Below are positions 1 through 26,103 of a stretch of DNA of 64,000 nt, piece after piece. Source of the DNA: Cristatella mucedo (taxonomy: Eukaryota; Bryozoa; Phylactolaemata; Cristatellidae); contig WPIO01000003.1 in NCBI GenBank assembly GCA_009760855.2, positions 5,085,001-5,149,000 on the forward strand, given 5' to 3'. Numbering within the stretch: the first letter of the stretch is position 1; each line of letters opens with the position of its first letter. The position numbers and the translations under genes are program-made. Under the pieces are notes generated by a model that saw only the letters and a list, made by a program, of their open reading frames with translations, did no database searches and was not told where the DNA came from.

Positions 1-354
1 AACGAGTAAGTCGTACATTCACAATTTGAATTGCATGAATCGTTCAAGCTCTCTCTTGATTTGTAGGGACTACAACGAAAAATATGAATGCCAGATACTA
101 TCCATGACCGATTAATCCCGCTCGTTTTGATAATAGCTAGTTTACCGATGTAATTTCTTCCCACACAGTATCAGTAAAAGCATTGAACATTGAGGGTATA
201 GACATCCCTATACTACTTAGGCTTGCTGCAGCAGGGAAATACGAACTCGTTACTACTGCGAATGAATGCCTTCGAATTGCTTCAGCCTAGGTCATTTAGT
301 CATGCAATCGAGGTGTGAAAGAGGATGAGTTTCTATTTAAAATAGTAGCCATTT

Positions 355-445
355 AAATTAGTCACAGGGTATGGAACTCGCACTTCGCGACCTTTATTGT
401 GGTTTCGAGTTTTGTGCAGCAGACAATCCTTAATTGCCTAATGCA
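355..445 (+). mobile_element. SINE family 2 fragment
   Basis: GGAACTCGCACTTCGCGACC, GTGGTTTCGAGTTTTGTGCA and GACAATCCTTAATT align with the head, B-box region and body start of the 17.5 kb copy. Short and weak; boundaries uncertain. Confidence 0.45.
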
Positions 446-2214
446 AGTGCTAGTTATAACTCATTAGGCTTTCTGCGGCTATGTAAAATTATGCGATTCA
501 ACAAAACTAGGCAGAAATTTAATTTACTGTGTGCTTAATTTACTTTATTTCCATGATGAGCGAAGCTTTTTGAGACCGGCTAGAGGAAAAGCTACTATTA
601 TGTATGCATGCACCTCTGTATAACACACTACGGAGCCACATTTCAAAGGTTAGTGTTACGCGAGAGATGGCCTGCTTAAAGCCTGCGTGGCATTCGGTGC
701 ACACAGTTGCTCACAGACTCCATCTTATTCAACAAAGAGTAAAAAGTAGAGCAGAGTCAGGAGACAATCGCTCCTTGTACTGAATTGCACGGAGCAGTGC
801 TAGAAATCTGGAAAAAACGTATCAGAATTGGCAGCATGGGAGAAAATATGGTTGAATAAAAATTTTGGCATTAAGCTAAACAATCTATGACGTGTACATA
901 TAAACTTTCGGTCACCAATAGCCTTTAGGCAAAACAATGGAAAACTAATCCATTACAAGAAGGACCTTTAAGCGAGACTGGGCCAAAACTAGTGCAGCCG
1001 TTCAGTTTTGATAGATGAGTTAAGCCATGAAAGGCATTGTGGTTCAGAGTAAGAATTTCACTCGATAACCCATAGCTAGAGTGGGCATCAAAGCTGCAGC
1101 CGCAAAGTGAACACATTAGGCTTCACTCGTTCTACCGAAAGCTAAGGCAAAGAATGACCTGTCTGGAACCTAAAGAGCAGTGCACGTCGGCCATGAACAC
1201 GTTAGAAAGGCAGCGAGCAGCCTTAGTTTCAGTCCTATCAGTTTCAGTTTCCTTTCAGTTTCTGCCCTATCGCGTACCGTTAAGTGTTGGTCTGTAAGCA
1301 TACCACAGCATCTATTGAGCCCATAGTTAATTACTGGGCCTGTAAAGTGAGGAGAGCTGCAAGTAAGCCAACGCTTGGGGGACTTTTGACTTAGTAATCA
1401 ACTCGAGAAAGCAGTTTAGACGTTTCTGTATAAAAGCAACACTCCTCGAATCGTAAATCTATTTCAGTATACTGTTGAACTATGTTAGTTTCCTTTGCTT
1501 TAAACTAAACTAGGCATCTATTCAATTAACCTTTCAATGATCGAGAGCGAGAATTAGCTGCTAGATGCAAAATTTACTAGTTCAAGGATTTAGTTAAGTT
1601 CCACTCTAGGTTTCAATTCAAGCAGCATTTTGCAATATCCCGAGATATTGGCGACTGAATATGCCCGTAGTGCATTTGATTCATATGACCATGGAAAACA
1701 GCAATCCACCTCAACTTAAAGATATATATATATACCGGAACTTAGAAACAGGTATGCAATTCGGAGCAAGTATTCTCCGCAATGACAGCGAAGTCTGCTA
1801 CTAAAACATTATTAAAATAGGGACAAACAGATACATCAAGTAGTAAATTTGTCTGGTCTTTATCTCTGAAGCATAAGTTTCTCATGCCTTCCAAAAACAT
1901 ATCACAGCTAATTTTCTTGGAGAGAATCATTCCGCTTTCAAATTAGAGTTTGATTTTCATTTTATTTGCAATTTATTTAACGGGTATTGTAAAGCACGGT
2001 GTTGCACGAACTGAATTCAGCTCGCAGGCCATAATAAGTGAGAGCCAGTCCAGAACGCTCGCAGAGCAATTGGTAGGGCTCAGAAAATGTGCTCTCTTTT
2101 CTTGGCAAGGCTGTCACTCCTCAGGGTCCTTGCAGACCTTTGATAGCTACTTTAGAATCAATTTTAAGTTTTAGAATACGATTAAAATAAAAGATTTTTT
2201 AGTTTTTCTTCAAT
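446..2214. other. No recognised feature
   Basis: AT-rich sequence downstream of SLCO gene A exon at 5.2 kb in gene orientation, presumably intron or 3' flank. I looked here for the missing Kazal-loop and TM9-12 exons on the minus strand and found none. A short (TA) run lies at about 1722-1733. Confidence 0.6.
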
Positions 2215-2310
2215 GCTCCCACATCTTTGCAGCAAATGTAAAGTGCCTAGAAAGAGATTGTTCTCTGAGGGCGCTTTATCAAGTACATTATTATTATTAT
2301 TATTACACCA
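2215..2310 (+). mobile_element. LINE-A tail fragment
   Basis: Conserved 3' segment (TTTGCAGCAAATGTAAAG, then GAGGGCGCTTTATCAAG) followed by five ATT units. No coding region precedes it. A maximally truncated LINE or SINE remnant. Confidence 0.82.
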
Positions 2311-4360
2311 TTTTATTAGGCTTCGTCGTTGTCCTATCGCAATTTTATCTGTGTGACTGCAGATGATTTACTGGAATGCTTGTGCTTATTAGTTTTTGAA
2401 AGCATTGCATGTCTTTTTATTTACGAAGAGGCGTCCGGCTGTGTTACAAAAAAATTTAGACGTAGCCAGATGGAATTCAAGGGTCCACGTAAGAACCGAC
2501 CGGAACAAGGTCATGCTGACTTACCGTGATAAAGCCAGACTCTTTTTAAGGAGGCTTCCTCGAAGTTCATTTCCCGCTATTTTCAGTCCACCATAACTAC
2601 GAGTAGCACTAACATGCCCTAAAAGCTGAATGAGCTGAAAGCAAAAAGATTTTTTCAACTACGTCAAGTTTCTCTACAGAACTAAGCACTTAATACTTTG
2701 GTTTGCTCCTTGAAAACGGCCTACTTTTTAAATGCATTATTATGTAGACCGCCTCCATGTATAAGAACTGTACCCGACCTTCCCTACTGCATGCTGACCA
2801 CACTAAATTATTCACTTCTACAATTAACGTGACAACCTAGCTCGGTCGCCTTTTTTCCAGTTGCCATGCGTTACTTAACCAGTCACGCTATTTCTTTCCC
2901 TGACTATCTTATAAGCTGAGCCATAATTTTCAGTTCATCATTAGCTGACGTAAAAGCTTTTAGCTCTGACAGCATCATCAAAAGCCGCTCATGCTTTGCG
3001 TCCATTTCATTTACTTATTTCAAGGTCAAAACAGTGTTTAAGCAAGTGCATAGTCTTCATGCGATTTTCCCAGATGAATACGTATACATACAGCTTTAGC
3101 CAGCAATTCTACCAAAGGTGCGAATTAGGCCAAATCATGTAAGCACAGAAGACTGTAATAAAATCAATTCAAAAAAATTCGCAAAGGTATGACTAAGAGG
3201 AGAGAGCAAAATGTACCGACAATTACTTTCTAGCACCTCCGTTAACCAGAGATGCGTAAAGCGTAAGTGCAAATCGAACCTATTTTGTGCCATCATCTTT
3301 GTTCGATACATTTGGGTTTTTGACAAAACAATTTTTGTAAGCGTCGTAAAAACATTACAAAGAAAAGTATTTCTAATGGCCTAGGTGCCACCAACTCGAA
3401 AAATTCATCTCTACCGCAGCTTTGGGCTAGAATCCAAAAAAGTGATCAAATTTGAGACATCCAAGTTTACCTAAAGGAAGAAATTAAACTACATGATTTA
3501 GCATTATACAATAAATTGATGTGAAGCGAAAGAAAGAAAGAGTTCAATCGCGTTTCTTGAAGAGAGATACTAAATAACTTGTACATGCTGCAACAGAGGA
3601 ATTGGAAAAACGGAGATGCTATTTTAGAGCAAGAAATGTTAGTTCACTTTATTTGCAATTGTGCTAAGAAATGCTATCCTTAAAAAATGACCCTATTCCA
3701 TTTGCTGTATTTTGTAAAGATGCTGCAAGCTGGCTTTTTTCGTATGGACACGGTAATAAAAACTTGGTATCAGGTAATGCAAACATATTTACATTGTGGA
3801 TAACTTATAAGAACCTTGTGTTCTGAAGAAAATGCTTAGGCTACGCATTCATTAAACGAGGAATAGGTTTTTTCAAAACTTGGTAGCTGCGATATATGCA
3901 TTTTGCTTTCCTCATAGTGTGCATATGCAGAAGACTTTGAGCCCGCTCCCATTACCCGACCTCTGAATGAGCATCCAGCTCCACGTTATTTTGGCAGCAA
4001 TGATGGCAATTCAGCAAATGATCTTTAACTTTACACAAACCTCTCAGTAACTCAGCAACTGGGCCCCAGAGATGGGCTTTCAGCAAAAATCTAGGGACCT
4101 TGATATTTACAAAAACTGACATTGAGTTCGCTTGTTTGTAACAGTCGCATTGAAAGGGCCAGTTTAGCCACTATTTAAGCCCTGGATGCGCCGGCCACTG
4201 CCAAGGCTCTCCAGCCTCCTCCCACGAAATACTCGTGAATCCCTGTCGCAAATAGGTTCACCTCTTCGCCAGCTCGGTTGAATCTTTCTTGAAGCAGGCA
4301 AACGTAACAGGTGCCAGCCTACAGGTGCCCTATTCCTTCTCCCAGCAGCCTCGTCCTGTG
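2311..4360. other. No recognised feature; GC-rich patch at 4.16-4.36 kb
   Basis: AT-rich without recognisable exon or repeat up to 4160. From about 4180 to 4360 the sequence is clearly GC-richer and borders the first copy of the 200 bp direct repeat, so it may belong to the same inserted unit. Confidence 0.5.
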
Positions 4361-5091
4361 GTAAGTTGGCCAACCACTGCCTGTCGACCCTTTTCATGAG
4401 CGGATTTTAATAAATGGTTTACGAAAGTTTTCGTAAAATAAAAATTGATATTTAGTTATGAAAGACCAACGTCCTTATTACGACTCTGTTCATGAGGTGA
4501 ATACTTGTGTAACTATACGCTTGAGAGAAATATGAATGGTCACGTGACATTGACTCTAAATGTGGGCGTAGCATCGCCACCATGTTGCCCCGCCCTAGCC
4601 TGACAGGGCAGTAGTGCTTAACGTCTCTGCGGCCGGGAGCCTACCGCTGATTGGGTGGAAGCTTGCCTGAATGGCCACCCAGTGATGCCATCTTTTCCCG
4701 CCACTCTCTCGATCAGCTCCCAGAGTCGCGAGTGGACGTGTCGTACGTCTCCGGCTCGCAGACGTGTACTGCCCATGAATTTGATCGATTACATCTTGTA
4801 GAGAGGTCAGTGACTTTTTTGCTATCGGTGCTTGCTGCACCTCGTACGCGCTCGTCAACCTTCCGGGCGTTAAGCTGGAGACGACCCCTACAGTAAGTTG
4901 GCCAACCACTGCCTGTCAACCCTTTTCATGAGCTGATTTTAATAAATGGTTTACGAAAGTTTTCGTAAAATAAAAATTGATATTTAGTTATGAAAGACCA
5001 ACGTCCCCATTACGACTCTGTTCATGAGGTGAATACTTGTGTAACTACGCTTGAGAGAAATATGAATGGTCACGTGACATTGACTCTAAAT
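4361..5091. repeat. 200 bp direct repeat pair flanking 331 bp
   Basis: 4361-4561 and 4893-5091 are about 97-98 percent identical: both start GTAAGTTGGCCAACC and end CATTGACTCTAAAT, with four substitutions and one 2 bp gap. The repeat is AT-rich and holds a small palindrome (TTTACGAAAGTTTTCGTAA). The 331 bp spacer and the 200 bp to the left are GC-rich and differ from each other. Partial tandem duplication or a short nonautonomous LTR-like (TRIM) element are both possible; no clear target duplication is seen. Confidence 0.85.
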
Positions 5092-5246
5092 ACATTCGCT
5101 GTGGTGTAGTCAGTACGTTTTGCAAGATCTGTTCTCACTTAGCCTTCATTAGTTATTCTCATGACAGATAAATAAGCTTCACACTAACTGCGTTGCAACC
5201 AGAAGCACAATCAAAGAATTGCTTTGTAAAGGTTGAGTATTCTCAC

Positions 5247-18461
<13,215 letters not shown>

Positions 18462-18479
18462 CTGTCAACAACGAAACAA

Positions 18480-19380
18480 GTTGAGATTGCGCAGTCGAGA
18501 CCTTTTTATGAAATGTGGCCTATAGCAGGGTACTACACTGGGAAAAAGCTCCATCTCACGAAAGCAGGTTTTTAGAAGTGTGGAAAAAGGTACAAAAAAA
18601 TACCAAAGAACGTGCATGCGCATTTTCAAATCTTTCATTTTGATCCGTACCAAGAAAGAACAAGAATTAATACACATTAAATGAGAATCTTTCTCTAAAA
18701 TTAGATTTCTGCTGTAAAAACTAAACCACTAGGTCAGCAAAAAAAGTAAAAAATAATTGGCCTATAGCGAAACTTGCATAGCATGGCAAAACATGCCTGT
18801 TTACCCGGTGTTTAGAACTAATACAGCCAATACTATTGCCAAGGGAATGACAAAAAAGGGGGCATCCAGCATGGATACAAATAATGCGCAATAACAGGAA
18901 AAGCTAAGGAGATACAACAAAGTTTGTTCCACGGGCAACATATAAACTCGGCATAAGGAGCCGTGCAAGAAATTCTTTCTTTGATCTGCTTTACTTACCT
19001 TAGCATTTCTGCTTACTTTACTGTCAGGCTACAGCTGTAACCACTGTCAGACAGAGCTTCTCAACTGTTAAAGATCATTTATTGATCCTTAATTCCTGGG
19101 TATCGATATACGATCCCCACAGCTACTAACATCTCACTCTGATCTACTCACAATACTCTACATGTTCTTGTAAATGTTCAGTGATAGATTCCAGTGAAGC
19201 TATTTGCTAAATGTAGTGGAAATTCGAACAAGAGCAACCCCTGGATCAGATGTGTTGCTCATCGTTCTGCTGACGTTGCAATTGACATATTGCTAGCACA
19301 TGTCATCGACCTGCACTTTCCCGCAATCAATCAGCTTACCTAGTTACGTTTCTTTATTTTCTTGCTCCAGTCTATTGATA
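18480..19380. other. Unannotated sequence upstream of first recognised SLCO exon
   Basis: AT-rich. The TM1 exon of SLCO gene A is expected somewhere above 18.46 kb on the minus strand, but none of the hydrophobic frames here resembles TM1 or ends in a phase-1 donor. Confidence 0.5.
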
Positions 19381-19382
19381 GA

Positions 19383-20066
19383 ATTAATAATAATAATAAT
19401 GCACTTGATAAAGTGCCCTTATAGAACTCATTCTCTCTCTAGATGCTTTACATTTGCTGCCAATGGAAATGCAATCGAATGGTCAGTGATATCATGTTTG
19501 ATACACAAACACAATGAATAGCATAGTTAGGGGTGACATGCACAGAGTCAGCCTGCAAATGTGGTTAGTGGCTGCATGCACAGTGTCAGCACACATAAGC
19601 ACATCAAGGACGAATCACAGGGACCTACTAAATGCTGTCCTAAATAGGTGTGTTGTTAATCTTTTCTTAAATTTGGTCAAGTTAGGGGGTGTTCTGACGC
19701 AGGTTGAGAGGGAGTTCCAGGCTTTGGGAGCATACGAACTAAATGCATGGTCTCCAAAGGATTTGAGGTTTGTACGAGGTATTTGCAGACTGTTGGACTC
19801 CGAAAAGCAATTGGTACGATGCTTGGCCTGGTGGGAGGGTAGATCTGAGAGACAGGCTGGAGCCAAAGAATGCAGTGACCTAAAAGTGAGCTACGAAACC
19901 CTGAAGTCAATCCGTTGCTTGACTGGTAGCCGGTGCAAGTCGGCGAGAAGTGGTGTAATGTGGCAACTGCGACGCTCGCGACAGCCAAGCCTAGCTGCTT
20001 AGTTTTGCACCAGCTGCAATCACCTGATCGCAAAAGGTTGGTAGGCCAGTAAGCAACTACTTCTCT
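19383..20066 (-). mobile_element. LINE-A 3' fragment
   Basis: Minus-strand copy. The ATT tail appears as TAATAATAATAAT at 19385, followed inward by the reverse-complemented conserved 3' segment and the C-terminal coding region. The frame at 19866-19615 matches the LINE-A C-terminus, including KSFGDHAFSSYAPKAWNSL. It is 5'-truncated at about 20066. Frameshifts break the upstream RT portion. Confidence 0.92.
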
Positions 20067-21100
20067 ACAGTGATTAAAATCGCGCCTCCCTCTCTTTGGA
20101 CTCACATAGCCATACACTGAACTGATCACAAATTCCATACGAACACTGCCTTGTGTTCGCATGGTGAAAAAGCCGGGAGCTTGCTTCTAGCTGACATCGC
20201 AACATTCAACTACTTAATGGCATTGAAAAGAAGCTACATATTAATTTTTTCCGTCGTTTTGTTCTTCTGTGTGTTCAGGTGCTCTATCACTGTGCATGCT
20301 ATCACTAACCAATGCCCTCGCTTCCTTTGTTGCTGTTTAGAAGTTCCTTGCAGAGATGTAGTTCTCTAAGAGTGCTTTGCAACTGTCTTACTGATACTAT
20401 TCTTATCCTAATGTTACTATATGCCTTGGGCTTTAAGTCGATAGAATAGTCTGACCTTATATTGACATGAATAAAATTGAAGCAAGCCGGGGTTTTAACG
20501 TGCAGGCAAGCGACCTAGATGAGATGCTTGTTTACGATGCTGACGAGGTTTCTGCCTGGCAAGTAAACCGTTGTGGCATAAGCTGAATGATAAACCAGCA
20601 GCATATGGCATTGCTAGAAGAATAATTTTGAGGCTTTTTCGAGTGCTTTTATTAATGCAGACTTGCTTGCACTACATTGTCTACACATCCTCATATATTT
20701 GATAATGTTCATTTTGGACGCAATAGGGCACTGTAACTCTTACTATCTGCTTATGCTTCTTTGATTACAGTATTCCTAATAAGGCACTATCCACACTGAA
20801 GAGCAAATGTAGCACATTTTAATTGTTTTTAGTGCATTCATGTAGGCAAACTACCTGTATACAGACCCGAAGGTCACTAAAACTTTGTGCTAGAAACAGC
20901 TTATATGCGACTTGCGCTTAGATTGATAAATAGCCATCACAACCTTACCTTGTGAGGAATTGTATTTGGCAGGTCTAACACGGTGACTCGAACCTTGCAA
21001 CGCTATTTTTTTGCTTATTACCAGTGAAAAATCAGAGTCGATTTTCCTTTCAATTAGCCTGATGGTCGAGTTATTTTGTCTTGAATAATAAGATAACTAA

Positions 21101-21222
21101 GATAACATAACAAGATAACATAACAAGATAACATAACATAACACAACATAACACAACATAACATAACATAACATAATATAACATAACATAACATAACATA
21201 GCATAACATAACACAACATAAC
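21101..21222. repeat. Pentanucleotide ACATA repeat
   Basis: Tandem AACAT/ATAAC units with AAGATAACAT and ACAACATAAC variants. About 24 units, imperfect. Confidence 0.92.
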
Positions 21223-21539
21223 AATAGCTTGCCCTGTCGACCTGAAGAAACAAAATATTAGGAAAGTGCCAAAGCGGTATAACGCGGTTCAGACGTCTAT
21301 GGAAGTTCAAGTTAGGTTTTCGCTATACCTCACCAGCGAGATTATATGATTGCTTTCTAACTAAATCACTGAGCTATCAGTTTGTAAAGGAAGTTTTTGA
21401 GCTTGTACCTTATGCATGTCCTTGTACCGTAGAGATGTAAGCAGGTATCATCTGTATTATCCAAGTTGCCACACAGCCTCATCGATATACCTGCATCTAA
21501 AACCTCAACTAACATTCAAGTATATAAGTGTGCAAACGT

Positions 21540-21542
<3 letters not shown>

Positions 21543-21621
<79 letters not shown>

Positions 21622-21760
21622 CCACTAATAACTTTGAACTGCTCCAGCATGAATTGCAGAAATATATGCATATATATATATACATATATATATATGCATA
21701 TATTTATATATATATTTATATTTATATATATATATATATGCATAGATTTATATATATATT

Positions 21761-21791
<31 letters not shown>

Positions 21792-21839
21792 GCATATATT
21801 TCTACAATTCATGCTGGAGCAGTTCAAAGTTATTAGTGG

Positions 21840-21884
<45 letters not shown>
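21543..21884. repeat. TA-flanked long hairpin
   Basis: About 78 bp of (TA)n precedes GCCACTAATAACTTTGAACT (21621). The inverse, AGTTCAAAGTTATTAGTGGC, ends at 21840 and is followed by another (TA)n run to about 21884. The unique arms (about 45 bp each) differ at one visible position (GCAG versus GTAG), and the centre is TA-rich with TATGCATA and TATTTATA motifs. The whole unit can fold into one hairpin of about 150 bp stem. No coding content. Confidence 0.88.
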
Positions 21885-21886
<2 letters not shown>

Positions 21887-21889
21887 TGT

Positions 21890-23190
21890 GTACGTATATC
21901 ATCATGATGATATTGATGAAGAAAATGAGTGGCATGAGAAACATTATATTAAAAAACATCATCGACCACATGGTTAAAAAAAGGAAGTTCTGCAACGATT
22001 GCACTACAAAAGGTAAAACTGGACTTGGCACAATGTTGAGTTAATGCACCCGAATACGATCGCCTGCTTACGAAAGTGACTAACTCTGCTAGTCACTCTG
22101 ACGATGCAATATTGAAATTTCAATTAGATGCACAAGGAGTTTTGATTTGTTTATCTGCATAAACTGTTTTTGCATAATATCAAGTACATACCTAAAGTCT
22201 AGTACTCAGTTTGATCAGCACAATAACCGCGTGGGCCAATATCGCTGGGTAGACATTTTAAAGGTAGCCTGCCAATGCAGAAAACTTAAGCAGTTTCTTA
22301 CAGCTTCTGAATTTCGTACATTATTTTGTGGAAATGGTCGAGTATGGGCAGTAGCAGTGATGTTCTTAAGTACGACCAGACTAAGCATAATTCTAAAGCG
22401 GCTGAGCGTAATTTTGAGTGCTGCTCTCATCGAAAAGAAAGGTTGGGTGCAAATATAGATGTGGCTATTCTCAACAAATAAACTCGACCGTCAAAAGTTT
22501 TTCAAGAGGCCTGCGAGCCAGCAGAATAGGCGCCTGAAATATTACTGCTATGGTTGCCGTTTCTAACAGGCACTAAGTTTTTAGTGGTTGCTTATAATTT
22601 AGGCTAGCATACTGTGCTGCTTAACCGGTAGCTCCGGACTGTGGATTACTACTTGGTGTATTCCCTTGCACAGAGCTGCTATGTGGATGGTAACCGAAGA
22701 TGTCTTTCCGAATAAAAAGGGAAAGGACAGATCAGAGAAAACTTGACAAAATATGTTCAGCTGCCATCAGCGTGCCATACCTTGACTGATTGTGAAGCAG
22801 CAGAGGAACACGAGCAACGCTTCAGGTCTTGCCATCCACTGCAGCCAGGATGGCGTGCACTTGCCGTAGCCGCATTTGATTTCCTTTCCCCTTCTATCTT
22901 CACCATCGAAGGATTTAATTTTTCTATCGTCTGCTTTTTCATTTTCAGTAGACTTCTTTGTTTTCTAAATCAAAATGACAGATAGCAGTTAAACGCGACG
23001 TGTCTAAAACGATGGTGACAATCAGAAGATGGCCATTTCTGAGCAAACCATCATAGTAACTGCTAGCCCGAAAACTACTCCTGTATAAACGGCTAGCAAT
23101 ATATTCGCACATTTGTGGCCGTAAAGACGTGTACTCACGCTCACGGAGACCAAAATATGTAATTTCACACCATTAATTACTCATTTGCTA
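21890..23190. other. No recognised feature
   Basis: AT-rich to average composition. Frames of 60-100 codons occur on both strands but none has a recognisable motif or convincing splice sites. Confidence 0.5.
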
Positions 23191-23192
23191 CC

Positions 23193-23243
23193 AGTGATGC
23201 CCAGGCGAGATGAGAGGTGCTCTAGAAGAACTTGGAAGATTCG
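23193..23243 (-). mobile_element. LINE-A micro-fragment
   Basis: A 50 bp minus-strand match to the region just after RT motif A (encoding LLEHLSSRLGITG-like residues). No tail is attached, so it probably arose by deletion or rearrangement and not by a normal insertion. Confidence 0.7.
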
Positions 23244-23924
23244 TATCTACTAACCAACTTCAGTAGGTGGGCAAGTCTCGAAAATTACTGCGCTTTCCTG
23301 CCATGATTATTTCCTGCCATGGCTGAAAAAAGTTCAGCTTACCCCTTAGAAGGTTCTTCCCCAGTGGAGGAGCCAGAGGAAGGACAAAGGGCATTTGCAC
23401 TCCCCACATCCTGTCGAGACTGGGTCACCCTCTAATCCAGTGGCCCTCAACCTTCCTAACTCGATGACATTTTAATACAGGTCCTCATATTGTGGCGACC
23501 CCCAACCATGAAATTAGTTGGTGCAAAATAGCGAAATGCGCGTTTTCCGATGGTCTTAGGCTTCTTCTTTAAAAGGGTCTTTCGACCCCCAAGAGGGTCG
23601 CGACCCACAGGTTAAAAATGGCTGCTCTAATCTTACCCCTACGATCATCAGCAACGACGTAGTACCGTCTAGATTCCACCCTATGAGAAACCACAGAGTT
23701 TTTGAGGAATACTTATTAAGATTCCATGCAATAATATTTTTCATTATTTGTGCTTTAAGCCCCAATTACATGAAAACCTTGAGGGACTAAATCCGAATTA
23801 AAAATGTTGCAGGTCTTTCCCTAAATACAAATCCTGGCACTACCACTTTTAGTTCAATAATGCAATCTTCGCTGAGCAAATGGTGTGCATCAAACAAGAT
23901 TTTTTCCGGGTGAAGATTATAAAA

Positions 23925-25430
23925 ATCGAAACCTCACACCTTGCTAGTTAGTTCCTGTCTGGTTTTAGAGCTAATCACTCCACAGAGTCATCATTGCTTC
24001 GGGTATACAACGACCTACTTAGGAATGCAGACATGGGTAGAGTGTCTCTGTTTGTTTTGCTCAATATTTCGGCAGCTTTTGATACCACCGATCACAAAGT
24101 ACTTCTAGAGCGCCTCTCATCTCGCCTGGGCATCACTGGCACTGCTCTGCAGTGGTTCAGGTCCTATCTCAGTGGGAGACTCAAGAGTATTGACGTGAAT
24201 GGACAAAGATCATCAGAAGTACCTCTGAAATATGGAGCAAATCAGGGCTCCACGCTAGGTCCTGTTCTTTTCGCGGTTTAGACTCTCCCTCTTGCTGATG
24301 TGATTGCCAAGCACAATCTAGGCTTTCACTTCTATGCGAATGACACGCAGTTGTACCTTTGCTTTGATCCCTCCCAGCCTTCGAGCACCTCAAATTCTCT
24401 CAACTCACTTGCTGCATGCATTGATGACATCTGCACATGGATGGCAGCAAATTTTATAAAACTAAACGATGATAAAACTAACTCACTAGCTATGGGAAAA
24501 CCCAGTGTAATTCAGAGATTGGAAAGGCTGACTCTCAAAATTGGCTCTGCCAGCATATCTCCAGTTGAATCAGCTCGAAATCTAGGTGTCATATTCCAAA
24601 GGGACCTCTCGTTAGACGACCATATCAGCTCCACAGTCAAATCTGCCTATTTTCAGCTTCATAATGTTGCTAAAATTCGGGCTTGTTTAGATAAGGATAC
24701 CACGTCCAAGTTGGTCCATGCATTCGTGACATCACGTCATGACTTCTGCAACTCACTGCTTACTGGCCTAACAGCATGTGAGATCAGGCGATTGCAGCTG
24801 GTGCAAAACTCTGCAGCTAGTCTTGTCTGTAGTGAACATCGCAGTTGCCACATTACTCCACTTCTCGCCGACCTGCACTGGCTACCAGTCAAGCAATGGA
24901 TTGACTTCAAGGTTTTGTCGCTCACCTTTAGGTACCTTCATTCTATGGCTCCAGCCTATCTCTCAGATATACTACCCCATCAGGCCAAGCATCGTACCAC
25001 CCACTTTTCGGAATCCAACAGTCTACAAATACCTCGTACAAACCCACAATCCTTTGGAGACCGTGCATTTAGTTCGTATGCTCCCAAAGCCTGGAACTCC
25101 CTCCGACCTGCGTCAGAACATCACCTGAACTGACCACATTTAAGAAGAACTTAAAAACACATCTATTTTGGACAGCATTTAGTGGGTCCCTGTGATTCGT
25201 CCTTGATTTGCTTATGAGTGCTGACACTGTGCATGCTGCCACTAACCACATTTGCATGCTGACCCTGTGCATGTCACCCCTCACCATATTATTCATTTTT
25301 TTTTTCAAGCATGATTTCACTTACCATTCAATTGCATTTCACTTCGCAGCAAATGTAAAGCCCGTAGAAAGAGATTAAGTTCTCTAATGGCGCTTTATCA
25401 AGTGCAACATTATTATGATTATTAAAAAAT
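23925..25430 (+). mobile_element. LINE-A copy, truncated and mutated
   Basis: Clearly the same element as the 9.5-12.3 kb copy, starting abruptly at the segment equivalent to about 10835. It has an in-frame TAG after the motif B region and a catalytic box changed from YADD to YAND. A frameshift near 25110 precedes the C-terminus. The 3' UTR and a degraded ATT tail are present. It cannot encode an active reverse transcriptase, but high similarity to the intact copy suggests modest age. Confidence 0.95.
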
Positions 25431-25519
25431 TAGTACAGGATTTATCCAGTCTATTTTATAAATTGAACTGTTTACTCAACGCTTGCTAGCCTCCACAAAT
25501 AATATTACATATTTGTACT

Positions 25520-25640
25520 GGACCCTGAGAGAACTGAATTTCTGACCAGGCGTTTCGTACTCAATACTACATGGCTCGAGCCCATGATCTCGGTCACCAA
25601 AGACGAGCACCTTAATCCCTGGTCTAAATGAGGGCGACCC
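25520..25640 (-). mobile_element. SINE family 1 (tRNA head, LINE-A tail)
   Basis: On the minus strand: tRNA-like head with AAGGTGCTCGTC and a B-box-like GGGCTCGAGCC, then a short linker and CGCCTGGTCAGAAATTCAGT, followed by TCTCTCAGGG, which resembles the conserved 3' segment of LINE-A. Confidence 0.7.
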
Positions 25641-26011
25641 ACCAGTGATTTTAAAATCCCGGAGATCTTCTTATTTCTAATGGCATAGCTGGAAGAAGTA
25701 GGGAAACCCTGATTCAGTCACTTAAATCTATGACGACAGAAGATTATTGGGGAACATTTCGGGTCTTGTAGCTCCTATAAAGAATTGCCCGCTACATCTC
25801 AAATAAATGACCCTAGTAGTTAAGAGAGAGCATGCGACCGTGTTAATTTGTCCGATCGTGTCTATAATCAGAGAAACTAACATTACGGTCGGCCTATCCA
25901 AAGACTTTACGTGCATAGCAGCTGATGAGCTGTAGTGGTAATTGCCTTGAAGGAAAAGTGATTGCCTAAAATGAAGGTGTACCTACCGTAAGCAGTACTG
26001 GGTATTTTCCC

Positions 26012-26103
26012 TTTGCAGCAAATGTAAAGCGCCTAGAGAGAGATTGAGTTCTCTGCGGGCGCTATATCAAGGGCATTATTTTTATTATTATTTTTATTAC
26101 TAA
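26012..26103 (+). mobile_element. LINE-A tail fragment
   Basis: About 90 bp with the conserved segment (TTTGCAGCAAATGTAAAGCG, then GCGGGCGCTATATCAAGG) and an ATTTTTATTATT-type tail. No recognised upstream element body. Confidence 0.82.

Noticed and set aside
925-1116. Cysteine-containing minus-strand frame (CSLCGCSFDAHSSYG) as the missing Kazal-loop exon of SLCO gene A
   Set aside because: The C-x-x-C-x-C start and a later NAFHG are weakly suggestive, but the diagnostic PVCG and HAGC motifs are absent and no phase-2 acceptor fits.
4361-5091. The GTAAGT starts of the 200 bp repeats as spliced-leader RNA genes
   Set aside because: The sequences upstream of the two GTAAGT sites differ, so there is no shared mini-exon, and no convincing Sm site or promoter is visible.
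21516-22044. Tyr-Ile repeat frames
   Set aside because: Translations of TA runs and the TA-rich hairpin.
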